Positions 10,814 through 22,427 are shown, counted from the stretch's first letter. The stretch: DNA of 64,000 nt from Annulohypoxylon bovei var. microspora (GCA_022836615.1 MU405214.1:524529-588528); one strand, 5' to 3'. Numbers and translations are program-made. Notes: generated from the letters alone by a model not told the origin.

Positions 10814-12601
10814 ATGGCTGCGAATGCCACGAGTTTCACCTCGCCTTTGGCGGACTTCAAGTTCGCCGCTGGCAACTTGCCTCCTCAAGTAGACTATGTT
10901 CTCGAAACTATTGCAAGCACTAGTGCCATAACATGGGTCTTCACTATCCTTGCTCTAGCTGTCGCGTATGATCAGAGTATGTCTCAAGTCTTCCCGGAGA
11001 CCCGCATGATACCAATGGAACCAAATTGGCTAACAAGAACTGAAACGTAGTTAGCTACTTCATGCAAAAGGGCACCATTGTTGGGCCGTCCTTCAAGTTG
11101 CCTTTCATGGGACCATTTCTCGAATCGATGAACCCTAAGTTTGAGGAATACGTACAGAAGTGGGAGAGCGGCCCCCTAAGCTGCGTCTCTGTTTTCCACA
11201 AGTACGTTTTCCTACTCGTGTCGCATTTCCCTCAACACTGCTAAACTGATAATCTAGATTTGTCGTTATTGCCTCTACTCGCGACTTATCTCGAAAGATC
11301 TTCAACTCGCCGACGTACGTGAAGCCATGCGTCGTCGATATCGCAACCAAAATTCTGGGTGAGGATAGCTGGGTGTTCTTGGATGGAAAGGCCCACGTCG
11401 ACTACCGCAAGGGTTTGAATGGTCTCTTCACCCGCAGAGCCCTCGAGTGCTATCTTCCCGGCCAGGAAGCAGTCTACAAGCAATACTTCGCTAGATTCCT
11501 CAACATAACCAAGGAAGCTGGAGGCAAGCCGCTACCTTTTATGCACGAATTCCGTGAGTTGATGTGCACGGTTTCGCTTCGAACTTTCGCCGGGTACTAT
11601 ATGCCCGATTCTGCTTGCAAGAAGATTGCCGACGACTATTATCTTGTTACTGCCGCTCTTGACCTTGTCAACTTCCCGATCATCATCCCCTACACCCGAA
11701 CTTGGTACGGTAAGCAAGCTGCGGTTATGGTCATGGACGAACTTGCCAAATGTGCTGCCAAGTCCAAGATTCGCATGGCTGCCGGTGGTGATGTCACCTG
11801 CATTATGGACGCTTGGGTTAAGGATATGATTGCCTCCAAGAGGTGGACCGAAGCTACCGAGAAGGGACTTTCTACCGAAGGCATGGTGAAGCCATCCCCC
11901 CTGCTTCGAGACTTCAGCGATATGGAAATCTCTCGAACTCTCTTTACGTTCCTTTTCGCTTCCCAGGATGCCACGTCTAGCGCTGCCACCAACATGTTCC
12001 AGGTCTTGGCCAACCGACCCGACGTGTTGGACCGCGTTCGTGAAGAGAACTACCGTGTACGAAATGGTGATATCTATGCGCCTGTGAACTTGGATCAGCT
12101 TGAGTCGATGACATATACTCGTGCGGTCGTCAGGGAACTTCTGCGATGGCGCCCTCCTGTCATCATGGTCCCTTACAAGGCCAAGAAGTCTTTCCCCGTT
12201 ACCCCCACCTATACCGTTCCTAAGGGCGCCATGATCATCCCGACCACCTACATGGCCCTTCGTGACCCTGATGTGTACGAGAACCCCGACGACTTCGACC
12301 CCGAGCGATACTACACCGGAGACGCAGAAGAGAAGGGATCCAAGAACTACTTGGTATTCGGTACTGGACCTCACTACTGTCTCGGCCAGCATTACGCTCA
12401 GCTTAACCTGGCTCTCATGGTTGGAAAAGCTTCAGTTCAGCTCGACTGGAAGCATCACGCGACACCTGAATCTGATGAGATTAAGGTGTTCGCTACTATC
12501 TTTCCCAAGGTATGTTTTATGCATTTTCACTTGAAAATATCTGGAAACTAATATTCGATTAGGATGACTGTCCCTTGACCTTTAAGGAGAGGAAATGGTA
12601 A
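10814..12601 (+). CDS. ERG5: Sterol C-22 desaturase, cytochrome P450 CYP61 (Erg5)
   Basis: Exons 10814-10976, 11051-11201, 11258-12509 and 12563-12601 give 534 residues, the usual CYP61 size. The N-terminus has a membrane anchor (TWVFTILALAVAY, about residues 41-53). The I-helix region is FLFASQDATSSAA, the K-helix ExxR is ELLRWRP, and the heme loop FGTGPHYCLGQHYA carries the proximal Cys at about residue 479. The last micro-exon encodes DDCPLTFKERKW, the conserved CYP61 C-terminus. The enzyme introduces the C22-C23 double bond in the ergosterol side chain at the endoplasmic reticulum, using NADPH-P450 reductase. The start ATG lies in CACCATGG, a good fungal initiation context. The neighbours are not sterol genes. 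Confidence 0.95.
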
Positions 12602-13332
12602 AAAGCTGCTAGTTAAGCTGGATCTTGCTCAGCGTTGGCGTAAGCGAGGATAAGATGAGGCACCGTATAATGAAAGAGACGAAGTCAGATATAGTAATTG
12701 TAATGATGTCTTGTATATAGGTTATCGCTGAGGATAGGTCGATATCAACGACTGTTAGAATGTCCATAGCGCTGAATTAGACCAAAACTTGAACAAACTC
12801 GGAAATTTGAAGATGGATCCTGCTATTGTAGTATGAAAGAAATGGTTGAAGACGGTTGATGGCTAATGTTGGGGGTGAAGCAAGCATGAGGGAAGTTTGG
12901 AGGGGCAATGATCAGACAAGTGTGGTATAAATGATGAGGTTGTGTGTAACATAAAAATCCAGAATTGCCTTTTCAACTACCTAGTATAATCTAGATTCGT
13001 TGCTAATGCGCGGTCTAATGTAGCTGCTGTGTATTAATTCTTTGTAGTCCGAGGAAGTCAACTCGAGACTCGTGGTAGGTCACGGCATATGCTATGCCAG
13101 ATGACATTTGAACTCCATATAAGCGTGGTACGTACCAACGGACACTAGTGGCCCTGACATCACAATTTTAGGTCAATTTGTCCAACCAATCCGAGAGCTC
13201 GGCAATCAATCTTATTTTATTCTCATCGATAAATCGATCAATGTCATTCTACTAATTGGGTTTCGAACCAACATTAGTATACGGCGCATAACCACCTTTA
13301 AATTCGCGAGACAATACTCAACTTCGGTAGCA
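12602..13332. other. Intergenic: ERG5 3' region and promoter of the rhodanese gene
   Basis: No supported gene. The stretch contains a short palindrome TTGGGTTTCGAACCAA at about 13256-13271 with no tRNA fold around it. Confidence 0.35.
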
Positions 13333-14022
13333 ATGGCGACAAGACGATTAACCGCCACCGCCCTGCGCGGGGCAAGCGCTCGAGCTACAGCCGCAGCTGC
13401 TCCGTCTCTACACGTTCCGCGAGCTTCGTTCCGCACGGCTTGCTCTCCGATGCCACGAGGTCCCGCGACAATGACCCCGCGGTTGCTGCGAGGCGTCGCC
13501 TGGTATTCGTCTTCGACCTACAGCAAGATATGGAACTTCGAGGAGGTGCGTCTCTTTGCCCCTCCTTCTCCCCTCCTCAACCCTCTCTCTCTACCTCTAT
13601 TCTCCCCAATACCTCTTAGCAGCCAGCCCCCGGTATCCTAACCCCCCACACTCTAGATCAACAACGCCATCACGCCCGGCACAGACTCCTCCCCTGGCCC
13701 GGAGCCCAAGGTGACGATAATCGACACGCGCGAGCCGGCGGAGCTCGAGAAGACGGGGCGCATCCCGGGCGCCCTCAACATCCCGATGATGAGCTCGCCC
13801 GACTGCTTCCACATCCCCGCCGCCGAGTTCCGCGACCGGTTCGGCTTCGACCGCCCCGAACCCGACCCCGAGGACGGCGCCCAGATCGTCTTCTACTGCA
13901 AGGCCGGCGTGCGGAGCCGCGCCGCCGCCGAGATCGCGAGGCAGGCCGGCTGGAAGAACGTCGGCGAGTACCCCGGCAGCTGGATAGATTGGGTTCAGAA
14001 GGGCGGGGATATTCAACGGTGA
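13333..14022 (+). CDS. Rhodanese-domain thiosulfate sulfurtransferase, probably mitochondrial
   Basis: Exons 13333-13545 and 13657-14022 (phase 0 junction, donor GTGCGT) give 192 residues. The first about 60 residues are Arg/Ala/Ser-rich with no acidic residue (ATRRLTATALRGASARATAA), a convincing mitochondrial presequence. The mature part has TIIDTREPAELEKTGRIPGA at the start of the rhodanese fold and the active-site loop YCKAGVRSRAA, where the Cys is the persulfide carrier followed by the GxR backbone loop. It ends with GSWIDW, as single-domain Rdl1-like sulfurtransferases do. The likely role is sulfur transfer from thiosulfate or glutathione persulfide inside mitochondria. Exon 2 is markedly GC-rich compared with flanking DNA. 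Confidence 0.88.
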
Positions 14023-14543
14023 GGTGTGCTCTCGTGGGGAAGTGGAGGCTAGGGGGTTAGGAGAAAAGTACCTATGTATGTAAGGCGGGATGAGAGGGAC
14101 GCAAAATTGCCCCTTTCCGGTTCCTATTGAAAAAGTGAGATACGAGGAACATGACCCTCAAGATCTAGCTATGGGGTACCTAGGTAGATAGGGATGGCAA
14201 GCTTCAATAAACAAGCACCAGTTATCTACCTGGATACCTACCTAGTCTTAAGCGCTGTACACAACACTCCCCTTACATATAAGGTAAAAGCCCTAGACAG
14301 GCCAATAAAACCAGACAGATCGGACCAAGTTCATATTGGATTACATTGGTACATAAAAGGTATCAGCTAGCTAGTGTACACAACACTGTTCAGTTTCTCA
14401 GACCCTGCCAAACGCCAGAAAAGCACGATGCCAGTCAGCCCAGCTCAGCCCGCAGTCTTGACACTCGCCTTGCCGTCTCGGCGAATATCCCGTCCTGCTC
14501 TCTTCTCATGAATACACGTACATACGCACACACGCCGCCCCCT
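14023..14543. other. Intergenic between convergent genes
   Basis: About 520 bp. It has two clusters of the TACCTAGGTA-type motif (about 14175-14188 and 14226-14245) and no supported gene. A plus-strand frame at 14346-14939 is the shadow of the YIP1 gene. Confidence 0.4.
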
Positions 14544-15689
14544 TTAGAAAAGTCTCGGCGGAGTATCGCCTCCGGCAGCAGGCGGCGTGTCGCCCTCCTT
14601 GCCGCCCGAGACCGGGCTTCCGGCGGCGAAGAACAGGACCTTGATAGCGATGGCGAGGCCGGCGTGCAGGGCGACGACCAATATCAGGAGGATCTTGCTG
14701 GTCTGGCGGTCGGTGGCGCTGAGGACGGGGTACAGGTTGCGGAGCAGGAAGGCGACGCTGAGGCCGAAGCCGACGCCGACGAACACCCAGTTGAGGATGG
14801 TGACGGGCGACCAGCTGATCAGCGCCACCGGGATCCAGATCAGGTTCGCGTAGCCGTACAGCGCCCAGCACTCCAGCAGGTTCGCCGACTCCGACCCGAA
14901 GTACCGCAGCGCCCCGAAGAGCACCACCGGGAGCACTAGCGTGTATCCGTAGATGAGGCCCGCCGCGCCTGCGTTTTGTCACTCGTTAGCACACATGCTC
15001 ACCCATCCACACTCCTCTCTTCGTATCCCCCCTCTTCGACACCTAGTCTTCCCAAATATATATATATATATATATACCCCCAAAGAAAAAAAATGACGTA
15101 CCGCTTAACAGTTTAAAATCATACGCGAACGGGCCCTTGCCCTCGCTCGCCAGGTACTGGCTGATGGTGCCGCCGAGGAACAGGATCAGGACGACGGTGG
15201 TGGCGATCCAGAAGGGGCCGTACAGGTCGGGGTTGCCCTCGAGCACGTCGAGGAAGTTGGCGCGCGGGTACAGCGCGGCCCAGCACCGGGCCAGCACGCT
15301 CGAGGTGTCGACGTCGAAGAACTGCGCGTAGAAGTGCAGCGTCCAGAGGTACCGCTTCGAGGAGCCGGAGCCCGAACCGGCCGTCGCGGGAGGTGGTAGG
15401 CCGCTGCCACCGCCACCGCCGCCGCCGCCGCCGCCGGGGGCGCCTTTGCGCGATGTGCTGTCGCTGAAGTTCGAGTTGTGGAATTCTAGGTCTTCTTGGA
15501 GGTCGGTGTGGCCGAAGTCGCCCTGTGGTTAGGTGCGTGTTAGTCTCTGTATATACCTAGGTATGCATGGCTGGATAGTAGCTATAATTCTTCCATGCTT
15601 CCATGCTTCGCCATGCTATGAACTCGGGGTTTAAAAAAGTGTACCTCGTCATCGATGTCTACGACGGCATCGTAGCCTGCGTTCGCCAT
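14544..15689 (-). CDS. YIP1-family Golgi membrane protein (YIPF1/2 or Yip5-like)
   Basis: Exons (minus order) 15689-15645, 15522-15102 and 14968-14544 give 296 residues. The N-terminal cytosolic part contains DFGHTDLQEDLEFHNSNF, a pure polyglycine stretch and the signature YLWTLHFYAQFFDVDTSSV that precedes the YIP1 domain. Five hydrophobic segments follow (for example FWIATTVVLILFLGGTI, AGLIYGYTLVLPVVLFGAL, TSKILLILVVALHAGLAIAI), matching the five-span topology of Yip1/YIPF proteins that bind Rab/Ypt GTPases in ER-Golgi traffic. The short C-terminal tail is Gly/Pro-rich. The second intron carries a (TA)n microsatellite. An upstream ORF precedes the start (listed separately). Confidence 0.87.
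15056..15076. repeat. (TA)n microsatellite inside a YIP1-gene intron
   Basis: About ten TA units within the intron 14969-15101, followed by a poly-A run near 15084-15093. Likely length-polymorphic. Confidence 0.8.
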
Positions 15690-15706
15690 CTTCGTTTACC
15701 TCCCCG

Positions 15707-15909
15707 TCAGGCCCTAGTAGACAACTGATTGTTAAAATAAATCGAGGTTGGTATAGAATGTGCAAATCACACTTGCTGCCCGATATGTTGTCGAGATGTA
15801 TGCTTTGAACGGTAGCTGGAGCTTCAGCTTCGTCACTGTTTAAGGACACGGAAGCACGCCGATCTTTAGCCGCGTTTAATTTACTTGGTGTAAGCTCCTG
15901 CGACGACAT
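15707..15909 (-). other. Spliced upstream ORF in the YIP1-gene leader (47 codons)
   Basis: An ATG at 15909 opens a frame starting MSSQELTPSKLNAAKDRRAS. A plausible 59-bp intron (15772-15714, donor GTGTGA, acceptor TACTAG) then gives a 47-residue peptide ending GSKA and stopping 17 bp before the YIP1 ATG. Without splicing the frame overlaps the YIP1 start out of frame (to 15649). It could regulate translation of the downstream gene. It could also be chance, and I do not recognise the peptide. Confidence 0.35.
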
Positions 15910-16520
15910 TTCATTGGAGGGAAGGGGATCTGACTAAGGAGTACCTAGGTACCTCGAAAATTGTTGATCGCTTTATTAAATAAATTACAACCTTTTACAT
16001 ACATATAACTAGGTCATTCGCGGTAATTCTCCAGTTCTTAGAAGTATCAATATGAGACTTGTAAATTGTAATAGAACTTCCAATGCTCTCTACGCTTGAT
16101 GAATTATGTCAGGTCCTACATTCATGGAGGGAATATTCGCATTATATGTAATGACTGACAGTTCCCATACCACGGAATTCGATTTTGACCTGCCCTTGAA
16201 AAGAGGCATAACGCTAGACGGGAAAAATCTTGTCGCACAAAGAGGACCAGAAAATATCTACTCATGGAATTCATCATAGGCTGGAGAAAGTACCATGCGT
16301 CTATAATTTATAACCGCAACGATTTCACCAGCACAAACACATATTTGGATCATGTGCATCGCAACTTTCATTGCCACTGAACTAGACTATGCTAATTTCC
16401 GCATGAATAATCCATCGCAGTGGTCGAGAGAATTTCTATCCACCCCATTCGTATTCGTAGCGTGCTCATGATACACCCCAAACCAGTACGCCGAAGAAAT
16501 GGGACATAGGGACGAATCGT
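15910..16520. other. Intergenic between the YIP1 gene and ubiquitin-L40
   Basis: About 600 bp. GTACCTAGGTACCTCG at about 15941-15956 is a near-perfect palindromic dispersed motif. The rest is probably promoter sequence for the minus-strand YIP1 gene and 3' UTR of the ubiquitin-L40 gene. Confidence 0.35.
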
Positions 16521-17126
16521 TTACTTCAGCTTCTTCTTGGGTCGGAGCTGGTTGGTGTGGCCGCACTTGCGCTTGCGGCAGTTGGTGGCACGGGGAGGTA
16601 GACGGGCCTTTCATATCTCCATGTTAGCAAGAGCTAAACAGTTAAGATCAGTCACGAGACAACTCACGTAGCACTTGCGGCAGATCATCTTGTCGCAGTT
16701 GAACTTGGAGGCGAGAGCCTTGAGCGAGGGCTCGATGATGCCACCACGGAGACGGAGGACCAGGTGGAGGGTAGACTCCTTCTGGATGTTGTAGTCGGAG
16801 AGGGTTCGGCCGTCCTCGAGCTGCTTGCCGGCGAAGATCAATCGCTGCTGGTCGGGAGGGATTCCCTCCTTGTCCTGAATCTTGGACTTGACATTGTCGA
16901 TGGTGTCGGAAGACTCCACCTCAAGGGTGATAGTCTTGCCCGTCAGGGTCTTCACGAAGCTATTTTTTTTCGTTAGTCGCTATTTGGTCTGATCGGTCGT
17001 CGATGCGATGCGCAATTCGATTTCGTGGTTGGAAAGTAACTTACATCTGCACTATAGACACATTATAGTTAGCATTATGCAATATGTAACAGTAAAATAG
17101 CTTTGAATTGCGGGATTTGACTTACT
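16521..17126 (-). CDS. RPL40: Ubiquitin-60S ribosomal protein L40 fusion
   Basis: Coding pieces in minus order: the single A at 17126, a 7-nt micro-exon 17051-17045 (TGCAGAT), exon 16959-16668 and exon 16607-16521. Together they encode exactly 128 residues, the canonical length: 76 of ubiquitin (KTLTGKTITLEVESSDTIDN onward, ending LVLRLRGG) and 52 of eL40 (IIEPSLKALASKFNCDKMIC, C-terminus CGHTNQLRPKKKLK with its zinc-binding cysteines). The start codon is split A|TG by a 74-bp intron (donor GTAAGT, acceptor CTATAG). The mRNA then reads CAAAATGCAGATCTTC, an ideal context. No unspliced ATG is available. The fusion is cleaved after Gly76 to free ubiquitin and supply L40 to the large subunit. Confidence 0.93.
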
Positions 17127-17462
17127 TTTGCCTGTCTGTCGTGAAGGAAGTTGTTTGGTGAGAAGTCGAGGATGATGTCGGCTTTGGAAATTTGGTGGGG
17201 GGTTTGAAATTCCGCACAAACGAACCCTAGTGGATTAAAGGTCACATGACTATTTCTTTTTTTCAAAAGTGGCGTTTATTTCTGTCAGCCGATAGCAGTT
17301 GTGCGAACCTGTCCCACTTTTAAATCATCTAAACCCCTGACTCAACTCCAGAATTGTTAGAAAAACTGTATAATATGAATTTGATACTGTGAAAACATTA
17401 AGGTCATAGATCATTATATTCATTCGTTGATTTTAGTATGTATTTCTTAAGAATACTATCTA
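17127..17462. other. 5' leader/promoter of ubiquitin-L40 and 3' end of RRN7
   Basis: Holds the non-coding first exon of the ubiquitin-L40 gene immediately upstream of position 17126, then about 300 bp with no supported gene. Confidence 0.4.
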
Positions 17463-19318
17463 TTAATCTGAATCATCGACTGTTAGAATCGCCTTCCCCT
17501 TCCCCTTATCCCTTTCCCGCTTCGCTCTCTGATTGCACCATACTTCCAACCGCCTCTCAACCTGTGCAGTACCCTTAATTAACGTAGCCAAAGATATAGC
17601 TGCAAGACTTGCTGCTTTTTCATAGAGAACTTTTGCAGCATCTGGGAGATCCTCTTCAGTTCGCCAAATTGGACAGAAATCCCGAGGTTCCTTTTCTTTC
17701 TTCTCGTTCTCCGGGTCTTCAGGATTAGGTACGGGCTCCATTACTTTGAGAGAACTATTCAAGGCCTCATATCTTGTTCTAATACGTTCGCCGTCTCTGT
17801 CTCCATTCAACTGTTGATTTATGTCGGTTGGGTTGGAAGGTCGCTTTTGCCCCTCAAAGGGCTCTCGGATCCGTTCGTCGGCTAGAAAAGGAGTTAACAC
17901 AACTGAGTTGATAATAAAATAAACAGTGCAATTTACTTTTTGGATCACCGTCCCCTATCCACATCTTCTCGAACCAGTCCATGAAATCGTCCAGCTTCGT
18001 CTTATCCATGGTCAGTACGTTTTCGGAGGTCACTTTGTATTCCTCCCCTCGTCGTAAGTTTGATGATGTTTCTGCCATGTCATCTTGCATGACCTCCTGC
18101 CACTTCGCCCAGTCCATTTTCAGACTGCGAGGATCTTCATTACTTCGTGGAGGTCGTTCTATGCCATCCAAGGGATATAGTAACTTTGCAGATACTACAA
18201 CTAGACTTATCAGAAGAATTTCTGGATTATCCATAGCTTGAATCCGTTTGCCACCGGTAGCATATGAGTAATCCGTTTTCACTATCTCAGTGATGCACTT
18301 GACCGCGATGTATACTTCGACTAAAATTAATCAGTAATCAGTCTGGAGATCGTGGTTTCCTCTATCCGTATAAACCTACCAGGGAGAGTCAACTCCGTGA
18401 TGAACCGCACAAGTATAGGCACGTAGTTCAGCGGCGGAAAGACAGTCTCGAAATTTGCCTTGTACGAAATGACCAACTCCTGCACGGCAACCTGCAGTCG
18501 ACCTGTTGGGATATGATCTCTAACCAGTAGAGCCCGGTGATATTCCGCCGGAAGACGATCCCGGACATTGCGCGGGATGCCGTTGAACTAAAACAAGCAA
18601 CCAAATTAGCACGTTTGCATAATCCAATATGGTTCAAGAGAGGCATAATCCATACCGCCGCAAGAAAGTCGATCTCCCCCCTTTGCGCCCAACCGCAGAA
18701 ATCCGCCGTCGAAGCCGGTAACCGCCTTACCAAGCACCCCAAGTAACACAGCGCCAGCGTGTCCATTAGTCTCGGTAACTTCCATCGCCTGCCCGCATCC
18801 GGGGCCCAAGTCGCCGTCATCGCATCCGAGAGCTCCACATCATCAGACTCGCCCCCGGTCCCCTCGCCCATCGAGCTAAACAGCGGTTGACTCTGGCTCT
18901 GACTCTGACTCCCTCCACCCACGCCCCCCTCCCCCTCACCACTCTCCCTAACCGGCAGGCTCCTAACCCTCAGCGCCCAAAGCGCCCTCACGATCTGCTC
19001 GAAGTCGTCGGGGAACCCCTTCTCCTTGACGAGCCAGCAGACCTGTCTTAGCAGGATCAGCTGCAGGGTTTCTAGGTACAGCTCCCTGCCCTCGTCGCCG
19101 GTAAGTTTGACGGCGATCTTCTTCCGCTTTTCCTTTTTCATGCGCGACACCCTTCCCTTGTTCCCGAAGTCGTCCTCGTCGGCCTCGTGCTCGGCGAACC
19201 CCTCGAGCCGGTGGCCGTTGCGGCAGTACCGCAGCGCGTCCTGCGCGTACCACTGCCGTGCGCCGCACTCGTCGCACCGCTCGCCCGCGCGGAACTTGTG
19301 GTACTTGGTCGGCGCCAT
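17463..19318 (-). CDS. RRN7: RNA polymerase I core factor subunit Rrn7 (TAF1B-like)
   Basis: Exons (minus order) 19318-18656, 18587-18380, 18320-17937 and 17881-17463 give 557 residues with consistent phases. The N-terminus holds a zinc ribbon (CDECGARQWYAQDALRYCRN then GHRLEG; CxxC plus CxxxH, about residues 15-40), the signature of Rrn7/TAF1B, followed by a basic KKEKRKK linker. The centre contains the cyclin-like region (LPRLMDTLALCYLGCLVRRL, then IDFLAA|FNGIPRNVRDRLPAEY across intron 1), here interrupted by a Gly/Ser/Gln low-complexity insert (about residues 133-165). Rrn7 is a TFIIB-like protein of the core factor that recruits RNA polymerase I to the rDNA promoter in the nucleolus. The C-terminal 140 residues are charged and less typical. 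It lies head-to-tail upstream of the L40 gene. Confidence 0.85.
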
Positions 19319-20284
19319 TCCCGTCTTTGAGTTTACTCGCTACCTACGTACATACACATTATCCATGATAGGGAAAGGTGGAGAGTGTAAGAAAAGATGT
19401 AGAGATGAGCGTGGGGCTCGAGCGGCAAATAGTCTTTTACTTCGTTGGTAGGTAACTTGTATGGTTTGAATTGTACGTGTGACTTGTCACTCAACGTGTA
19501 AAATAAAAGTTCATTATTGTCTTACGGCAGATGTTTACAATCTTATATCTCGTGCAATGTCTAAATCTAATAAGTATTCACAACATGCTATTTTAACATT
19601 TTGACCATACACTTCTCTTCTGAAGCGTTATTACATACATACAACATTCCCTCCTGCCGCTTCAATCTTTCTTTCAAATAAACAAACCTAAGGCCTACCT
19701 CGTACCTGCTCATACTTAAGATCAAATCACAATTTTACAATATTACTTTCCTTCAGGTAAGGGGCTCGGAAGCGACCTGGAATGACGTTAGAAGTGCGCC
19801 ATGTTATTCCGAACCGATTTCTTAGCGCTGCGCATAGATATTTTTCACACACAATGCCTCGACAATTATATATTCCTTAAATCACGTATGATTGGTCATC
19901 GAAATCACTAAGGCTCATAAGATAAAAAAGAACATATTGTAGATCCCGCAGGACAAGTCGTGTGCCATTTAAACAGGAAGCCTGTTTGCTATGGTCCTCC
20001 CAATGCACATCGTTTTGTTCCTCAAAAGAGACGGGGACAGATGCGAGATCTGTAGGATTGTCGTACCAACTGCAATGATCCGCCATGTTCCTCCACGGTG
20101 GATAGCATAGCAATGAAAAAATCCTAAGGTGAACCGACCACGGACGATGGTTCAGTACGAGCCTAACCACTAGTTTCCTAGTTAAAGAATCCCCTTCAGG
20201 TGATGTCCAAGTTGGCGGAGGCATTAGCAGAGCTTGATCCATCGACATCGCCCACACGAGCCTCCAAGTCCCCCTTTAGGAGAC
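19319..20284. other. Intergenic: RRN7 promoter and eIF5A 3' region
   Basis: About 960 bp. The half next to the eIF5A stop is likely 3' UTR. An open frame on the minus strand (19877-20257) falls in this UTR and has no protein-like features. Confidence 0.35.
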
Positions 20285-21151
20285 TTAGTCCTTCTGGCTG
20301 GGCTCATCAGCCTTGATGGCGGTCTCTTCACCCATAGCGGACTGAATCGTGACGACTAGAACCTGTTAACTCTAGAAGCTTAGATTGAAACAGCACAAAC
20401 TTACTAAGAGGGGTCTGGGCATCATCGGCAGCCTCGATCTTGTTGCCGATCTCACCCTCGGGGAGCTTGATGTCGCTGCGCTCCTCGGAGGTGTTCATGT
20501 CGTGAAGGACAAGGAAACCATCCTCGATGTGGGACTAGACATAATGTCAGCGCGACCTTTCATCTATCAATCTTGGTCGAGATCTACTCACGAAGTTGTA
20601 CTGCTTGGTCTTGACGACGGGAACCTCCATGTTGTGGGTGGAGGGGCAGAGTTCTTCAAGCTTCTTGCCAGTGAAGATGTCGATACCAACAAGATGGACC
20701 TTAGCGTGACCGTGCTTGCCAGTCTTGGAGGTAGACATGTCGACGATCTTGCAAGGACGGCCCTTGATGACGACAGCGCCGTTCTTTCGGAGGGCCGAAC
20801 ATTGCATAGGGAAGGTGTTGGACGCACCGGCGTCACCCTGGTTGTCGATCTCGAACTGTGGAGAGGAAAAGGCTCGTTAGCATCATGATCATTGTCCCGG
20901 ATGTCTATAATGGCGATCGCAAATTGGTAAAAACAAATATAAGATAGATATAAATTGTGTGCGATTAACGGTACATGATTTTGCCATCGCGGGGTTCATT
21001 GGCGATGCGTTACAATATGCGTAATGCTTGATGCGGGGTGGTTTTTAAGCAACTTTCCCGCCGCCTATTTGCGATCACCAGTATAAAAAAAAAAGAGGGA
21101 CATGATACTGATGCTGATGCTGCTATTGCTATAACTTACCTCGTCCGCCAT
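20285..21151 (-). CDS. TIF51: Translation factor eIF5A (hypusine-containing)
   Basis: Exons (minus order) 21151-21140 (only 12 coding bases, MADE), 20855-20592, 20534-20405 and 20355-20285 give 158 residues, the normal family length. The hypusine loop STSKTGKHGHAKVHLVGIDI places the modified lysine at Lys51, as in yeast. The N-terminal SH3-like domain is followed by the OB-fold domain beginning after EELCPSTHNMEVP. eIF5A stimulates peptide-bond formation on poorly reacting sequences and termination. It is activated by deoxyhypusine synthase and hydroxylase. At the last junction, two acceptors lie close together (AACAG and TTCTAG). Only the second keeps VTIQSAMGEE in frame. The first intron of 284 bp directly after codon 4 is typical of highly expressed fungal translation genes. 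Confidence 0.95.
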
Positions 21152-22427
21152 TTTGAAGGATTGACCGAAGTGAAAGTGAGTAGTTGTTAAGAGGAAGAGA
21201 AAGCAAGATGCGCAAGAGGCAAAGCTGGATGTCCGAGACCGAACTTGAAGTTGGTGGACTATTTGTAGAGGGAGGGGAGGATTTTGAAGAGTGAAGAAGA
21301 TCCAGAGGAGGGGGTAGAGAAAAAAAAAAGTAGAGCTGGACAGGGCTTGGAGTGGAGGGGAGGGAACGTCAAAGGCAAAAAGACGGGATTTATTTTTTTC
21401 TTCTTTCCTAGACCAATTGGGCACACAGTTTAGGACGTTCCTGATAGGTTGATTGGCTCGAGACCCTACAATTAGCCCCAATTTCCTTAGTAACTTTTTG
21501 TATTTTATTTTTTTCTCTTAAGAGAGAGTTTGGCTGGGGAAGACTTTGAAAATATTTGTGGGTTTTCAGGCAGCCTAGGCCACACAGAGCCGAGCACTAA
21601 TTTTTATTTCTCACAGTGTCCCTCCTGAATCTTTAGTGAGATAGTTTTAAGGTTTTTAGGGAGCAAAAGTCCTCTTATGGCCATGAACATTAATTATCAC
21701 TTGACTTTATACTCTCTCAACTTCAAGCAACTGTGCGCTTTTATTATGGATCTTTAGTATTACTGCGACAATTCCCTATACTAGGTACATGTAGATGGTC
21801 GGGTATACTATTCTACCACTACTGGAGCACCTCAGATAGTACCTGGGTATGTATAAGGCAGCATGCAGGTATGTAGGCAGGTACTGTAGGTACAAATTCC
21901 ATGTCCGTCTTATCAATGATCATGGGTACATGTATTCCGTACAGATGCTTAACATTGAAGAATGAACCCTAGCTGGAGTGAAGGTAAGGTACATAGATGT
22001 ACTTTCCATCTATCCCAAAAAACTAAAACCTGACCCACTTCTAGATCTCACCTATCAAGCTCCGTTCTTGCTCTACAGATTGATTTCAAACATAAAACGA
22101 GTCTAATCCTATTATGGTAACTGTTCTCGATGACATGTGTCTCGAGCTTCAGCCAATCATTATTCTTCATTCCGCGACTTAGAAGAGGCTGTTGCACGGC
22201 CTCGTCTTCATCACCAAGAGCTCGTTAACCAACAATTCGGATCACTAACATATTGCCCGAGAACCAGACGATTTTTCTATTGTCCTACGCTAACTTACTT
22301 TATACTCTAAACTCTTTTGTGCTAGGAATCACATTCGTATAATTAGCTTTCCGATACGGTCCACAGCTCGTAAAAGAGTCATGACGCGGTCCAGCTCATA
22401 GCCGATTTCCCTGTTCGCATCTAGAAT
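21152..22427. other. Divergent promoter region of eIF5A and VPS52
   Basis: About 1.3 kb with no supported gene. Near eIF5A there are pyrimidine/purine-rich leader sequences (AAGAGGAAGAGAAAGC on the plus strand) and several long A or T runs. Near 21780-21900 there are repeated GTACATG/AGGTAC words. Confidence 0.4.

Noticed and set aside
11532..12392. A 286-codon open frame on the minus strand opposite ERG5
   Set aside because: It lies wholly antisense to the strongly conserved CYP61 exon and has no protein features of its own; it is a codon-bias shadow.
13256..13271. GGTTCGAA-type word suggesting a tRNA B box
   Set aside because: The flanks do not form T-arm plus acceptor and anticodon stems. 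It is only a short palindrome. No tRNA gene could be supported anywhere in the window.
19877..20257. A 126-codon minus-strand frame downstream of eIF5A
   Set aside because: Lies in the expected eIF5A 3' UTR, with no motif, intron logic or conserved feature.
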